A stretch of 64,000 bases of DNA from Flavobacterium sp. UBA6721 (GCA_002454195.1 DKIJ01000003.1:78618-142617); one strand, 5' to 3'. Shown: positions 41,008 through 48,116, counted from the first letter of the stretch. Notes: generated by a model not told the origin, from the letters alone. Numbers and translations: made by a program.

Positions 41008-41035
41008 CTTTGTAAAACGTATTACAAAATTGATT

Positions 41036-41065
41036 ACTTTTGAATTGTTCAAAGTTCAAAAGTTC
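41036..41065. promoter_or_regulatory. Inverted repeat upstream of the integrase gene (possible operator)
   Basis: ACTTTTGAA (41036-41044) and TTCAAAAGT (41055-41063) are perfect inverted copies with a 10-base spacer, ending a few bases before the integrase ATG at 41071. Part of it, GTTCAAAAGTTC (41054-41065), recurs at 45043-45054 before the replication gene. It may be a binding site for the element's HTH protein. Confidence 0.5.
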
Positions 41066-41070
41066 ACAAT

Positions 41071-42441
41071 ATGGCAACAATTCAATTCAGATTAAGAAGC
41101 AAGGCAAATAAAAATGTTTCTATCAAAGTTCGTTTATCATTAAATAGAGATAATGTTTTTGAGTTAAATACTGGTTTTACCATTAACCCAAAAGACTGGA
41201 GCGAAACAACAGGACTACCCAAACAAAACAACGAAACCAACAAAAAAATATCTAACGACCTAAAAAAATTAGATTCGTACATCAGTAACAATCTTAATAC
41301 TGATTTAGGAAATGGCGTTTTAATCGATTCCAACTGGTTAGAAATAAAAATCAATGATTGTTTTAGCAGAGTAGTTAAAACCGACAGCAGTTTATTAATT
41401 AATCACATTCAATACATCATTGATAACGCAAACACCCGAAAAGTAAAAAACAAAATCGGTTTAAGTCCTAGCACTATTAAAAACTATACTTTATTTCGAA
41501 ACATTATTACTGAATACCAAAAAAAGATTAAGAAACAAATCCAGTTTGTAGAGATTACAAAACCTTTTGTTGACAAATTTACTAACTGGCTAATCAATAC
41601 AAAAAACTACTCTACAAACTACGCAGGCAAACAATTAGAAATTTTAAAGACCGTTTGTATTGATGCTGAAAAAAACGAAATCCCAGTTACCCCCTATTCT
41701 AAAATAATTCCTTTTTTTAGAGAAAGTGATAAAGACAGATACATTCAAACCTTATCATTTGAAGAATTAGATAAAATTAAAAATGTAGATTTATCGAATA
41801 TCGAACAACTTAACCAATTCAAGAAAGACAATCCCGAACTAACTAAAAACCTTTCTATTACTCCCGAAAGTTTAAACAACGTTCGTAATTGGATTTTATT
41901 AGGTTGTGAGATTGGACAACGTGGAGGGGATTTATTGGAAATCACACACGAAAACATTAGATACAACGGTAAAAATTACTACATCGACCTCATTCAACAA
42001 AAGACAAACAAAAGTGTAACAATAGGTATTATTGCGCCTCACGTTATTGACATTATCGAAAACAGTTTACCAAAGAAAATTCAACATCAAAAACTAAACG
42101 AATACGCAAAAGTTATTTGCAAATTAGCCGGAATAACAGAAGTAGTCAAAGGCACCAAACTAAACACCGAAACTAATCGAAAAGAATTAGACTTTTATCC
42201 TAAATACGAATTGATTTCTTCGCATTGTTTCAGACGTTCGTTTGCTTCAAACTATTACAAAAAAATACCTACTGCAATTCTAATCAACATAACCGGACAC
42301 TCAAAAGAAAGTTTGTTTTTAACCTACATCAATAAACGAGAAGACAAAGATGCAAATGCAGATTTATTCATGCAGTTTTATGAAAAACTAAACAAAGACA
42401 AAACCCCCGAAATGAAAGTGTTAAAAAACGGAACAAAATAA
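41071..42441 (+). CDS. Tyrosine-type integrase of the tRNA-Leu element
   Basis: A 456-aa site-specific recombinase of the Bacteroidota type. An N-terminal arm-binding region (ATIQFRLRSKANKNVSIKVR) is followed by a SAM-like core-binding domain (about 110-230) and a catalytic domain. The catalytic residues are readable: Arg in GCEIGQRGGDLLEI near 283, HxxR in SSHCFRRSFAS near 384, His in ITGHSKESL near 410 and the nucleophile Tyr in LTYINKR near 419. It lies 230 bases inside the left att site and reads inward, so it is the enzyme that inserted and may excise this element. Confidence 0.94.
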   Translation: MATIQFRLRSKANKNVSIKVRLSLNRDNVFELNTGFTINPKDWSETTGLPKQNNETNKKISNDLKKLDSYISNNLNTDLGNGVLIDSNWLEIKINDCFSRVVKTDSSLLINHIQYIIDNANTRKVKNKIGLSPSTIKNYTLFRNIITEYQKKIKKQIQFVEITKPFVDKFTNWLINTKNYSTNYAGKQLEILKTVCIDAEKNEIPVTPYSKIIPFFRESDKDRYIQTLSFEELDKIKNVDLSNIEQLNQFKKDNPELTKNLSITPESLNNVRNWILLGCEIGQRGGDLLEITHENIRYNGKNYYIDLIQQKTNKSVTIGIIAPHVIDIIENSLPKKIQHQKLNEYAKVICKLAGITEVVKGTKLNTETNRKELDFYPKYELISSHCFRRSFASNYYKKIPTAILINITGHSKESLFLTYINKREDKDANADLFMQFYEKLNKDKTPEMKVLKNGTK

Positions 42442-42462
42442 ACAATATTGTATCTAATTCGT

Positions 42463-42470
42463 TACATTTG
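42463..42470 (+). promoter_or_regulatory. -7 promoter element of the toxin-antitoxin pair
   Basis: TACATTTG fits TAnnTTTG, 14 bases before the toxin ATG at 42485. Confidence 0.55.
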
Positions 42471-42484
42471 CAAAAGATAAATCA

Positions 42485-42823
42485 ATGAGAACCATATTTA
42501 AAACTTTAGAGTTTACGGAATTTTTAGAAAATCTGGATTCAGCAACACAGCAAAAAATAGATTATCTGTCTGAAATCCTGATAACACAAAACATAATAAA
42601 CGCCAAAGTTGCCAAGAAATTAACCAATACCGATTTTTACGAAGTTCGGGTACAGGTTAAAAATGAATATCGGATTATTGTTTTTACCATAGACCACGAC
42701 AACATAAACCAATGTAACAACATTTTGTTTCTCAATGGTTTTATGAAAAAATCAACAAAGGACTACGACAAACAAATAAAGTTAGCAATCAAAATATTAG
42801 AACAATGGCAAGACCAAAACTAA
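42485..42823 (+). CDS. HigB-like toxin (RelE/ParE superfamily, Gp49 type)
   Basis: A 112-aa basic protein with the fold pattern of RelE/HigB ribosome-dependent mRNA interferases: FTEFLENLDSATQQKIDYLS, then KLTNTDFYEVRVQVKNEYRI, IVFTIDHDNI and ILFLNGFMKKSTKDYDKQIK. The motif FLNGFxKKSxK is typical of phage-derived Gp49-like toxins. Its end overlaps the XRE antitoxin gene by 19 bases, in the toxin-first order characteristic of higBA. In this element it probably promotes retention. Confidence 0.87.
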   Translation: MRTIFKTLEFTEFLENLDSATQQKIDYLSEILITQNIINAKVAKKLTNTDFYEVRVQVKNEYRIIVFTIDHDNINQCNNILFLNGFMKKSTKDYDKQIKLAIKILEQWQDQN

Positions 42824-43119
42824 ATTTAGAGAAAATAAAAAAAGAGTTACCTACAATGAATGATTATATAGATAATCATTACGGCGTACAAGGAACTCCA
42901 GAGCGTGAAGAATTTAACGCCAAGGCACTCGCCTTTTATTATGGTGAATTGATAAAAGAAAAACGCAAAGAAAAACACCTTACCCAAGAAGAACTTGCCC
43001 AACAAATAGGCAAAAACAGAGCCTATATTGCCCGAATTGAACAAGGCAAAACCGACTTGCAACTCTCTAACTTCATGCAGATAATTAATGCTTTGGGGTT
43101 GTCGTTGCAATTAAAGTAA
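42805..43119 (+). CDS. HigA-like XRE antitoxin
   Basis: A 104-aa protein with a C-terminal HTH_XRE domain (EKHLTQEELAQQIGKNRAYI, then RIEQGKTDLQLSNFMQIINA, about residues 54-100) and an N-terminal helix rich in charged residues. It follows the HigB-like toxin in overlapping frames. Such antitoxins bind the toxin and repress the pair's promoter. Confidence 0.88.
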   Translation: MARPKLNLEKIKKELPTMNDYIDNHYGVQGTPEREEFNAKALAFYYGELIKEKRKEKHLTQEELAQQIGKNRAYIARIEQGKTDLQLSNFMQIINALGLSLQLK

Positions 43120-43572
43120 TCACAAGTTATTTTTTTTATCGAATAAACTCAACACAAGTTAAACCTTAAAATACAATTTGATTGATAAACAAATCTTTGT
43201 TACTTGGCAACGACGGACACGCAAAATAAATCATTAGACAACACATAAATCAAAACAAAAGGTTTGTTTCAAACATACTGAAATAAAAGGCTTTGAATCC
43301 CTTATTTAAATATCAATTTTACAAAAAGACATTAACCGAATTATAATAACACAAAAAAACTTTTGTTGATAAGTATCAAAATAAGAATGTTATGAGACTA
43401 TCTAACCAGTAAAGAAATGAATTTCAAAAAAAATTGAATTATAAAATCAAAAAAAAGCCCCACCCCCTTGAATAAAAAGACTTTTATCTACAAATTGAAG
43501 CCCCTAAAAATAGTGTATAACCCTACCGCACTATCTGTAAGAACAAAATTAACTTAAACGAAAACATAAAAC
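43120..43572. other. Non-coding gap in the element with a candidate replication hairpin
   Basis: About 450 AT-rich bases without a convincing gene. Near the right end, ATAGTG (43510-43515) and CACTAT (43529-43534) form a perfect 6-bp stem with a 13-base loop (TATAACCCTACCG). A short C-rich tract, GCCCCACCCCC, lies at about 43456-43466. A hairpin with an exposed loop in a mobile element that also carries a replication-initiator-like gene could be a nicking site; this is inference. Confidence 0.4.
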
Positions 43573-43806
43573 ATGAGCAATTTAAACCAAACACAGAAAA
43601 AATTTTTAAATACAATTACAAACATTGAAAACAGAAAAAAACTTGAAAAAGAATTCTTGAAAGCAAACAAAGAAATAGCAGGTTTAACCGAAGATCAACT
43701 TTATTGCATTGACAATACAGTTTATACAGAGAGTGCCAGAAAGAAACTAATCAATATATTTAGAAAGGAAAATTTAATATCAAACCTCAAAGATTCATTA
43801 AATTAA
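43573..43806 (+). CDS. Hypothetical protein (77 aa) of the integrated element
   Basis: A small, highly charged, mostly helical protein (MSNLNQTQKKFLNTITNIEN at the start, Lys/Glu/Asn-rich throughout). No signal peptide, membrane helix or known motif. It lies 35 bases upstream of the next element gene in the same direction. The codon composition is as AT-rich as the rest of the element. I do not recognise it. Confidence 0.6.
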   Translation: MSNLNQTQKKFLNTITNIENRKKLEKEFLKANKEIAGLTEDQLYCIDNTVYTESARKKLINIFRKENLISNLKDSLN

Positions 43807-43841
43807 AATCAACTTAGTTCAAAACAAAAACCAACAGGCAA

Positions 43842-44486
43842 ATGCAAAATAATCTATCAGAAACCAAACAATTTATAATTGCAAGACTTGAAGAAGAATA
43901 CAATTCTAAAAAAATGATTTTTCTAATCGAAAACCCTGACAAAAATGAAAAACACTTTATTGAACAGGAAATTACAATTATCAAAAAAGTCAAGGATGAA
44001 TATGATAGAAAATCTAATTTGACTGACGACGAAGTTTATGAAGAAATTAAGAAAGAAAAAAAATATTTGAATTCAGACAAAACTGCCACATCCGATGAAA
44101 TTGAAGACTACCTAAAATACCATTTAAAACAACATAGAGAAAAATACAAAAAATCAGAAAAAGAGGGATTGCGGTCAATTTTCTACAATACAAAACTTAA
44201 AAAAATTTTAGAAATTGAGAAAAATCTAAACCCAAAGAAAAACAAAAGTCAATTGCTAGGCGGAAAAAAACTAAATTTATTAGATAGATACAACCTTGCA
44301 AATAAATTAGTTGGTATAGAAAATAAAATAAGAACCCTAAATATTGGGGATTTAGAAAAATATCAACTTTTAGCATATATATTAGGTTGCGACAAAGACA
44401 ATGCAAGGGATTTAATGAATAATAAATACCACGTCAAAACCAATAATTTAGATAACTATTTTGATGAATTAGGTCTAAACAAATAG
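43842..44486 (+). CDS. Hypothetical charged helical protein (214 aa) of the integrated element
   Basis: A hydrophilic, lysine/glutamate-rich protein with likely coiled-coil character across residues 15-130 (EEEYNSKKMIFLIENPDK, KKVKDEYDRKSNLTDDEVYE). A possible small globular end follows (YQLLAYILGCDKDNARDLMN). There is no signal peptide or transmembrane helix. The C-terminal part (ILGCDKDNARDLMNNKYHVK) loosely resembles a segment found in RteC-like or Bacteroidota mobile-element proteins, but this is too weak for a name. It is part of the 7-kb element. Confidence 0.65.
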   Translation: MQNNLSETKQFIIARLEEEYNSKKMIFLIENPDKNEKHFIEQEITIIKKVKDEYDRKSNLTDDEVYEEIKKEKKYLNSDKTATSDEIEDYLKYHLKQHREKYKKSEKEGLRSIFYNTKLKKILEIEKNLNPKKNKSQLLGGKKLNLLDRYNLANKLVGIENKIRTLNIGDLEKYQLLAYILGCDKDNARDLMNNKYHVKTNNLDNYFDELGLNK

Positions 44487-44572
44487 AAAAGGGTAAAAGT
44501 TCCTTTACCCACTTTTTACCCACAGTACTACATTTATTGAATTTTGCTCCTATAACAAAAAAACAATTAGTT

Positions 44573-44851
44573 ATGGAGCAAGCAATTCAAATCATCACAA
44601 CACCTAACGAGTTTAAAAAAGAAATCGCAAACGAGGTAAAAGCCCATTTAGACGAATTTCTTAAACACTTCAAACCCGAACCCCAAAAAGAATATCTTTC
44701 AAGAAAAGATGTAGCCAAAATGTTTGGCGTGGACATCAGCACAATTCATAATTGGACGCGTACAGGCAAATTACGTCCTCTAGGTATTTCAGGACGAGTA
44801 TATTTTTTAAGTTCTGAAGTTCATGCAAGTCTTAAACCTTTAAACGATTAA
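44573..44851 (+). CDS. Excisionase/MerR-like helix-turn-helix protein
   Basis: A 92-aa DNA-binding protein starting MEQAIQIITTPNEFKKEIAN, with a C-terminal HTH_17-type winged helix: EYLSRKDVAKMFGVDISTIH, then NWTRTGKLRPLGISGRVYF. Proteins of this type accompany Bacteroidota integrases and act in excision or element gene control. The ATG at 44573 is preferred over a TTG at 44537, which has no ribosome-binding context. It may bind the GTTCAAAAGTTC sites before the integrase and replication genes. Confidence 0.82.
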   Translation: MEQAIQIITTPNEFKKEIANEVKAHLDEFLKHFKPEPQKEYLSRKDVAKMFGVDISTIHNWTRTGKLRPLGISGRVYFLSSEVHASLKPLND

Positions 44852-44855
44852 GACT

Positions 44856-44978
44856 ATGGAACCTCAAAGCAACAAAACACCTATTCAACATCTATTTTCA
44901 GGATTGAAACAATGTAATCCAATTTCTGAAAAACTATTGACAAGACTACTCGAAAGAATAGGCATCAATCTCAATTAA
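44856..44978 (+). CDS. Small unknown protein (40 aa) after the HTH gene
   Basis: ATG at 44856 is followed by 40 codons (MEPQSNKTPIQHLFSGLKQC at the start, RLLERIGINLN at the end) and TAA at 44976. It begins four bases after the HTH stop codon, and a terminator hairpin follows 30 bases after its stop, so it is probably translated with the HTH gene. No family is recognised. Confidence 0.5.
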   Translation: MEPQSNKTPIQHLFSGLKQCNPISEKLLTRLLERIGINLN

Positions 44979-45008
44979 TCCCTTTTATTCAGTAAATCTA
45001 AAGCAAAA

Positions 45009-45038
45009 AAACGAGAGTTGTTCAGGCTCTCGTTTATA
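45009..45038 (+). terminator. Intrinsic terminator after the HTH operon
   Basis: AAACGAGAG (45009-45017) pairs with CTCTCGTTT (45027-45035) around a 9-base loop. The T run is short. Confidence 0.7.
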
Positions 45039-45042
45039 CTTT

Positions 45043-45054
45043 GTTCAAAAGTTC
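45043..45054. promoter_or_regulatory. Repeated GTTCAAAAGTTC motif before the replication gene
   Basis: Identical to 41054-41065 upstream of the integrase gene. It lies 42 bases before the proposed TTG start at 45097. The shared motif suggests a common regulator or promoter element within the integrated element. Confidence 0.45.
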
Positions 45055-45096
45055 GTTTCAACAGGCAATATCAAAACGCATTACAAATATAGTCAA

Positions 45097-46305
45097 TTGG
45101 TAGACTTCATAAAAATTATCATCAAGGATCAGCACCACTCTGTTTTAGAGGCAAATCCCTTATTGGATTTCTATGACAATATCAATTTATCAACGGGAGA
45201 ACTTAAGACGGTAAACCGGTATGGAAATAAGATTACACCCTTTAAAAACGCATTTTATAACGGCTTAGAGTTCATCATATATGATACTGGCACAGTTACC
45301 TTATCAGGCAGTTTACATAAGTATTGGAACAACGGAGCACATAATTTCAATGACTTCAATTTTGAGGCTTTTTTATGGGTATTAAAAGACATGGAAAACA
45401 AATTTAAAATTCAATTAGAAAACTGCATTTTAAAGTGTCTTGAAATAGGAATTAACATAATACCCCCAATACAAACGAACGAAATACTAAACTATTGCTT
45501 CTTACACAAAACCTTACCGTTTGAATACAAACACAATTCAGACGAAGGCAAATATAAACAGGCTCAACACGCTCAATATATTATAAAAATCTACAACAAG
45601 GCACTACATTACAAATCAAAAGGATTTCAAATTAAAACGGAAATAATGCGTTTTGAGATTAAATATACCAAAATGGAAAAATTAAATAATTTAGGCATTT
45701 ACAACCTCAACGACTTAAAAACTCACGGACTACATAACTTCAAAAATGAATTGCTAAAAGAATTCAGCAATATCCTTTTCTATGATAATTCAATTTGCTC
45801 ACAAAGTAAAAGCCTAAACAATTACAAAAACCCACTTTACTGGACTGAATTACTTTCCAACAATCAAAAGGACTTATTTAATTACCACAGAAAACAACTT
45901 AAAAATTTAACTGCTCGATTCTCCGACAAAGTACAGTTTCAAACCTCCGAAATTTTAAGTAAAAAAATTGATTTAATTAATATCAAAACTACGCAAATTG
46001 ACCCTTTAACTATATTGTCAAATCGTGTAGTTTGTCAGGTAACAAAAATCAATATTTCAATGCAAAAAGAAAATAGTCTTTTACTCTCTCATACAGGACT
46101 GAAACACTATTATAAAAATGATCCGAAAATATTTGAACAAATCAAACGGCGTTATCTTTCAAAACGTTGGTTGTCGTCGGACTTCGAAACACAGATAAAA
46201 GAAATAGCGCATAATATCAGAAACACGAAAAGCAATCAAATGATTAAACAGGAGAGAATTTATCCACCTCAACAAATCAATATGTTTTCTGATTTGGGTT
46301 TTTAA
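45097..46305 (+). CDS. Putative phage/plasmid replication initiator (II/X-like)
   Basis: A 402-aa basic protein. The region YDTGTVTLSGSLHKYWNNGA near residues 65-84, followed by HNFNDFNFEAFLWVL, resembles the I.GSLHK..N.G.N pattern of filamentous-phage gene II/X-type and related replication proteins. These nick DNA to start rolling-circle replication. HTH-like or catalytic motifs could not be assigned with certainty. No ATG is available at the N-terminus; TTG at 45097 is the likely start, since the conserved beginning (VDFIKIIIKDQHHSVL) follows at once. It lies alone between a terminator and the lipoprotein remnant. The call is by resemblance and context only. Confidence 0.5.
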   Translation: MVDFIKIIIKDQHHSVLEANPLLDFYDNINLSTGELKTVNRYGNKITPFKNAFYNGLEFIIYDTGTVTLSGSLHKYWNNGAHNFNDFNFEAFLWVLKDMENKFKIQLENCILKCLEIGINIIPPIQTNEILNYCFLHKTLPFEYKHNSDEGKYKQAQHAQYIIKIYNKALHYKSKGFQIKTEIMRFEIKYTKMEKLNNLGIYNLNDLKTHGLHNFKNELLKEFSNILFYDNSICSQSKSLNNYKNPLYWTELLSNNQKDLFNYHRKQLKNLTARFSDKVQFQTSEILSKKIDLINIKTTQIDPLTILSNRVVCQVTKINISMQKENSLLLSHTGLKHYYKNDPKIFEQIKRRYLSKRWLSSDFETQIKEIAHNIRNTKSNQMIKQERIYPPQQINMFSDLGF

Positions 46306-46403
46306 AAATCACTAAAAGTGGGTATTGCTTTTCTCATTTAATAGTCATTCTTTTATAGGAAAACACGTTAACAATATATTTTAATTTAAAAAGTCCTATG
46401 ATT

Positions 46404-46815
46404 ATGAAAAAAAACAATTTTATTATTTGTCCTATTAGCATTTACACTTTTCTCTTGCTCAAACGACAACAATGAAACAACCTCCACAACTGTTGACACA
46501 AGTAAACTAACAGGAACTTGGACACTTGACAATGCTAAACTAGATGGGAAAAATGTTAGTTCTTCATATAAAATAGAATTAACCTCAGATAATATAGCAA
46601 ATTTCTATTATCAAAATAAAACTTCTAATACAACCTATGGTCCGGATACTATTGAAACTGGCCCCTATTTATTGAATAATACAACTTTAAAAATTTCATG
46701 GTATGGATCAGGTACCACAACCACCTATCAAATTTTGGAACTAACTTCCACAAAATTAATTTTAAAAAGTGTTATTACCGGAGAAGGAACACTTGTTGAA
46801 ACTTATACAAAATAA
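46404..46815 (+). pseudogene. Secreted lipoprotein (lipocalin-like), frameshifted in a poly-A tract
   Basis: After ATG at 46404 a run of eight A follows. With seven A the frame would read MKKTILLFVLLAFTLFSCSN, a perfect lipoprotein signal with Cys18, followed by KLTGTWTLDNAKLDGKNVSS and a beta-rich body ending at TAA 46813-46815. With eight A it stops after about 23 codons. The body (LTGTWxL, repeated Thr/Ser strands, LKISWYGSGTTTTYQ) resembles small lipocalin-like Bacteroidota lipoproteins. The tract could be a sequencing error, a true mutation or a slippage switch. Confidence 0.62.
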
Positions 46816-46829
46816 AATGACAAATATAA

Positions 46830-47198
46830 TTATGAATTGAAATCAAAATATCCATAATTAAAACCGATAAGACTAAACAATATAAGCATAATAAAAAACC
46901 AACCTAAACTTAGATATAAACCACAAATAATAGATAAAAAATAAACACTAAGAAATAACACCAATAATCTTTTATTAATCTTTTCTTCAAAAATACCTAC
47001 ATATTCGAATATTCCATGAGATACAACCCCGTTAAGCATCCCTAAAGTTATAGACATTAATAAAAATTCTTCTGTCACAAAAAGATGTTTACATTTATTC
47101 ATAAGATATTCCCAAATTGAATAAAAAACAAATCCAGAAACCACCCACAACATCACAACAATAAAGAACCTTATATATACTTCATAACTTTTATTCAT
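46830..47198 (-). CDS. Small membrane protein (122 aa) of the integrated element
   Basis: Four predicted transmembrane helices (about residues 9-29, 41-62, 72-92 and 97-117) with a short charged N-terminus (MNKSYEVYIR). No known motif. It is the only minus-strand gene of the element, convergent with the lipoprotein remnant and divergent from the clamp-like gene. Function unknown; it could be an exclusion or immunity protein, but nothing in the sequence proves that. Confidence 0.6.
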   Translation of the reverse strand: MNKSYEVYIRFFIVVMLWVVSGFVFYSIWEYLMNKCKHLFVTEEFLLMSITLGMLNGVVSHGIFEYVGIFEEKINKRLLVLFLSVYFLSIICGLYLSLGWFFIMLILFSLIGFNYGYFDFNS

Positions 47199-47277
47199 AA
47201 AAATCCTTTTTATTTTATTCTAAAATAATAAAAATTAACATTAAACCAACAATACAAGTAATTTTAAACTAATTACA

Positions 47278-47844
47278 ATGAACTCTTCAGTTTTTATCAT
47301 AGAAAAAACAGTATTATTAAAAACCTTAAAAGAAATTTCAAAAGTTTTAGGAAAAAGTCCTCAATGGAGAAAATCTACTGTTTTAGAAATAACCATAACG
47401 AACGGAAAACTAACATTAGTAATTCCAGGAACAATATATATATTAGATTGCGAGACAAAAAATACCGTTAAGGCAACAATAGGCTTATTGTACTTCCTCG
47501 ACATCATTAAGTCACAAAAAGAAACTTCGATAGAGTGTAAGTTTACAGAAAACACACTGACAATAAAAAGTTTGTCTATAGAAGTGGAAACAACTTTTTT
47601 CGAAACAGATAAAATACTAAGAAGTATTAAAATGCCTATAAATTATTCAGACTGGCATTTACTTAGATTAGAGAAAGAAGGTTTTACTGAAGAAGAGATA
47701 AAATTCAACAAATTGAGTTATCAAGTTTATGGAGCAAAAATAACTTTAAAGTCAAATATTAGAAAAACAATTGACTTGCTTAAAATTTATGGGGTAAACA
47801 AAAAAGACATTGAAGAAATTATAAACAAAAAATTAAAATTATGA
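47278..47844 (+). CDS. Unknown protein with sliding-clamp (DnaN domain)-like pattern
   Basis: A 188-aa soluble protein. Residues 8 to about 110 follow the spacing of one DNA polymerase III beta domain: VLLKTLKEISKVLGK (helix), STVLEITITNGKLTLVIPG (strands), ATIGLLYFLDIIKSQ (helix), TSIECKFTENTLTIKSLSIE (strands). Compare the typical LLKAL..VS.V.....ILS.V.L.V.DGKL.L and V.L..EDNKL.I.S of DnaN. The C-terminal 80 residues differ and are helical (LEKEGFTEEEIKFNKL, NKKDIEEIINKK). No enzyme motif is seen. It lies at the right end of the integrated element, close to the arm-type repeats. The clamp idea is based on pattern only. Confidence 0.6.
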   Translation: MNSSVFIIEKTVLLKTLKEISKVLGKSPQWRKSTVLEITITNGKLTLVIPGTIYILDCETKNTVKATIGLLYFLDIIKSQKETSIECKFTENTLTIKSLSIEVETTFFETDKILRSIKMPINYSDWHLLRLEKEGFTEEEIKFNKLSYQVYGAKITLKSNIRKTIDLLKIYGVNKKDIEEIINKKLKL

Positions 47845-47846
47845 CG

Positions 47847-47868
47847 CCGTTGGGCAACGGTTGGGCAA
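47847..47868 (+). repeat. Tandem 11-bp repeat, probable integrase arm-type site (right)
   Basis: CCGTTGGGCAA (47847-47857) and CGGTTGGGCAA (47858-47868) copy the pair at 40986-41007 in the same orientation, with one mismatch. Confidence 0.7.
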
Positions 47869-47875
47869 GTTTTAA

Positions 47876-47917
47876 AAACAAAAAATGCAACAATCTAAAA
47901 ATAAGAGAGTTGCATTT
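47876..47917 (-). terminator. Element-borne hairpin that now follows tRNA-Leu
   Basis: GTTGCATTTT (47908-47917) pairs perfectly with AAAATGCAAC (47881-47890). On the minus strand a T-rich tract follows. It sits 5 bases past the tRNA-Leu 3' end inside the element and can replace the original terminator, which is now at 40775-40806. Confidence 0.72.
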
Positions 47918-47921
47918 TAAA

Positions 47922-47953
47922 AGTGCGGATAATAGGACTCGAACCTACACGCC
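47922..47953 (-). repeat. Right attachment-site copy (within tRNA-Leu)
   Basis: Identical over 32 bases to 40809-40840. It covers the 3' part of the intact tRNA-Leu plus one base beyond it. Confidence 0.9.
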
Positions 47954-48004
47954 TTGCGGCACCAGATCCTAAGTCTGGCACGTCTACCAATTTCGCCATA
48001 TCCG
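47923..48004 (-). tRNA. tRNA-Leu (UAG), integration target
   Basis: A class II tRNA on the minus strand. Acceptor GCGGATA (from 48004 down) pairs with TATCCGC (plus-strand 47924-47930), and the discriminator is A at 47923. D-arm TGGCGAAATTGGTAGACG, anticodon stem CCAGA/TCTGG with loop CTTAGGA, anticodon UAG at 47970-47968, a long variable arm (TGCCGCAAGGC) and T-arm GTAGG-TTCGAGT-CCTAT. The gene is complete because the inserted element restored its 3' end. Confidence 0.95.
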
Positions 48005-48015
48005 CGATTGTGGGT

Positions 48016-48044
48016 GCAAATATAAGGATACTTTCCAATATTCA
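48016..48044 (-). promoter_or_regulatory. Promoter of tRNA-Leu (TTG-N18-TAnnTTTG)
   Basis: On the minus strand, TTG (48044-48042), an 18-base spacer, then TATATTTG (48023-48016), 11 bases before the tRNA. A full match to the Bacteroidota consensus. Confidence 0.85.
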
Positions 48045-48082
48045 AAGCAAAAAAATTAAAAAAATTATTATTCTGTTTTTTG

Positions 48083-48090
48083 TACTTTTG
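48083..48090 (+). promoter_or_regulatory. -7 promoter element of the dipeptidase gene
   Basis: TACTTTTG fits TAnnTTTG, 26 bases before the ATG at 48117. No well-spaced TTG. Confidence 0.55.
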
Positions 48091-48116
48091 AAAGCACTCA
48101 AACTTATGTTTCATAA

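Larger units (their letters stand above)
40809..47953. mobile_element. 7.1-kb integrative element in tRNA-Leu(UAG)
   Basis: Bounded by the 32-bp direct repeat of the tRNA-Leu 3' end. Cargo in order: tyrosine integrase, HigB/HigA-like pair, a gap with a candidate replication hairpin, two small unknown genes, an excisionase-like HTH protein, a 40-codon gene, a putative phage-type replication initiator, a frameshifted lipoprotein, a small membrane protein and a clamp-like protein. No structural phage genes, relaxase or conjugation genes are seen, so it would depend on a helper or be a small plasmid-like or phage-satellite element. Paired 11-bp repeats lie just inside both ends. Confidence 0.88.

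Noticed and set aside
40809..47953. Integrative conjugative element
   Set aside because: No relaxase, coupling protein or transfer genes are seen in the 7.1 kb.
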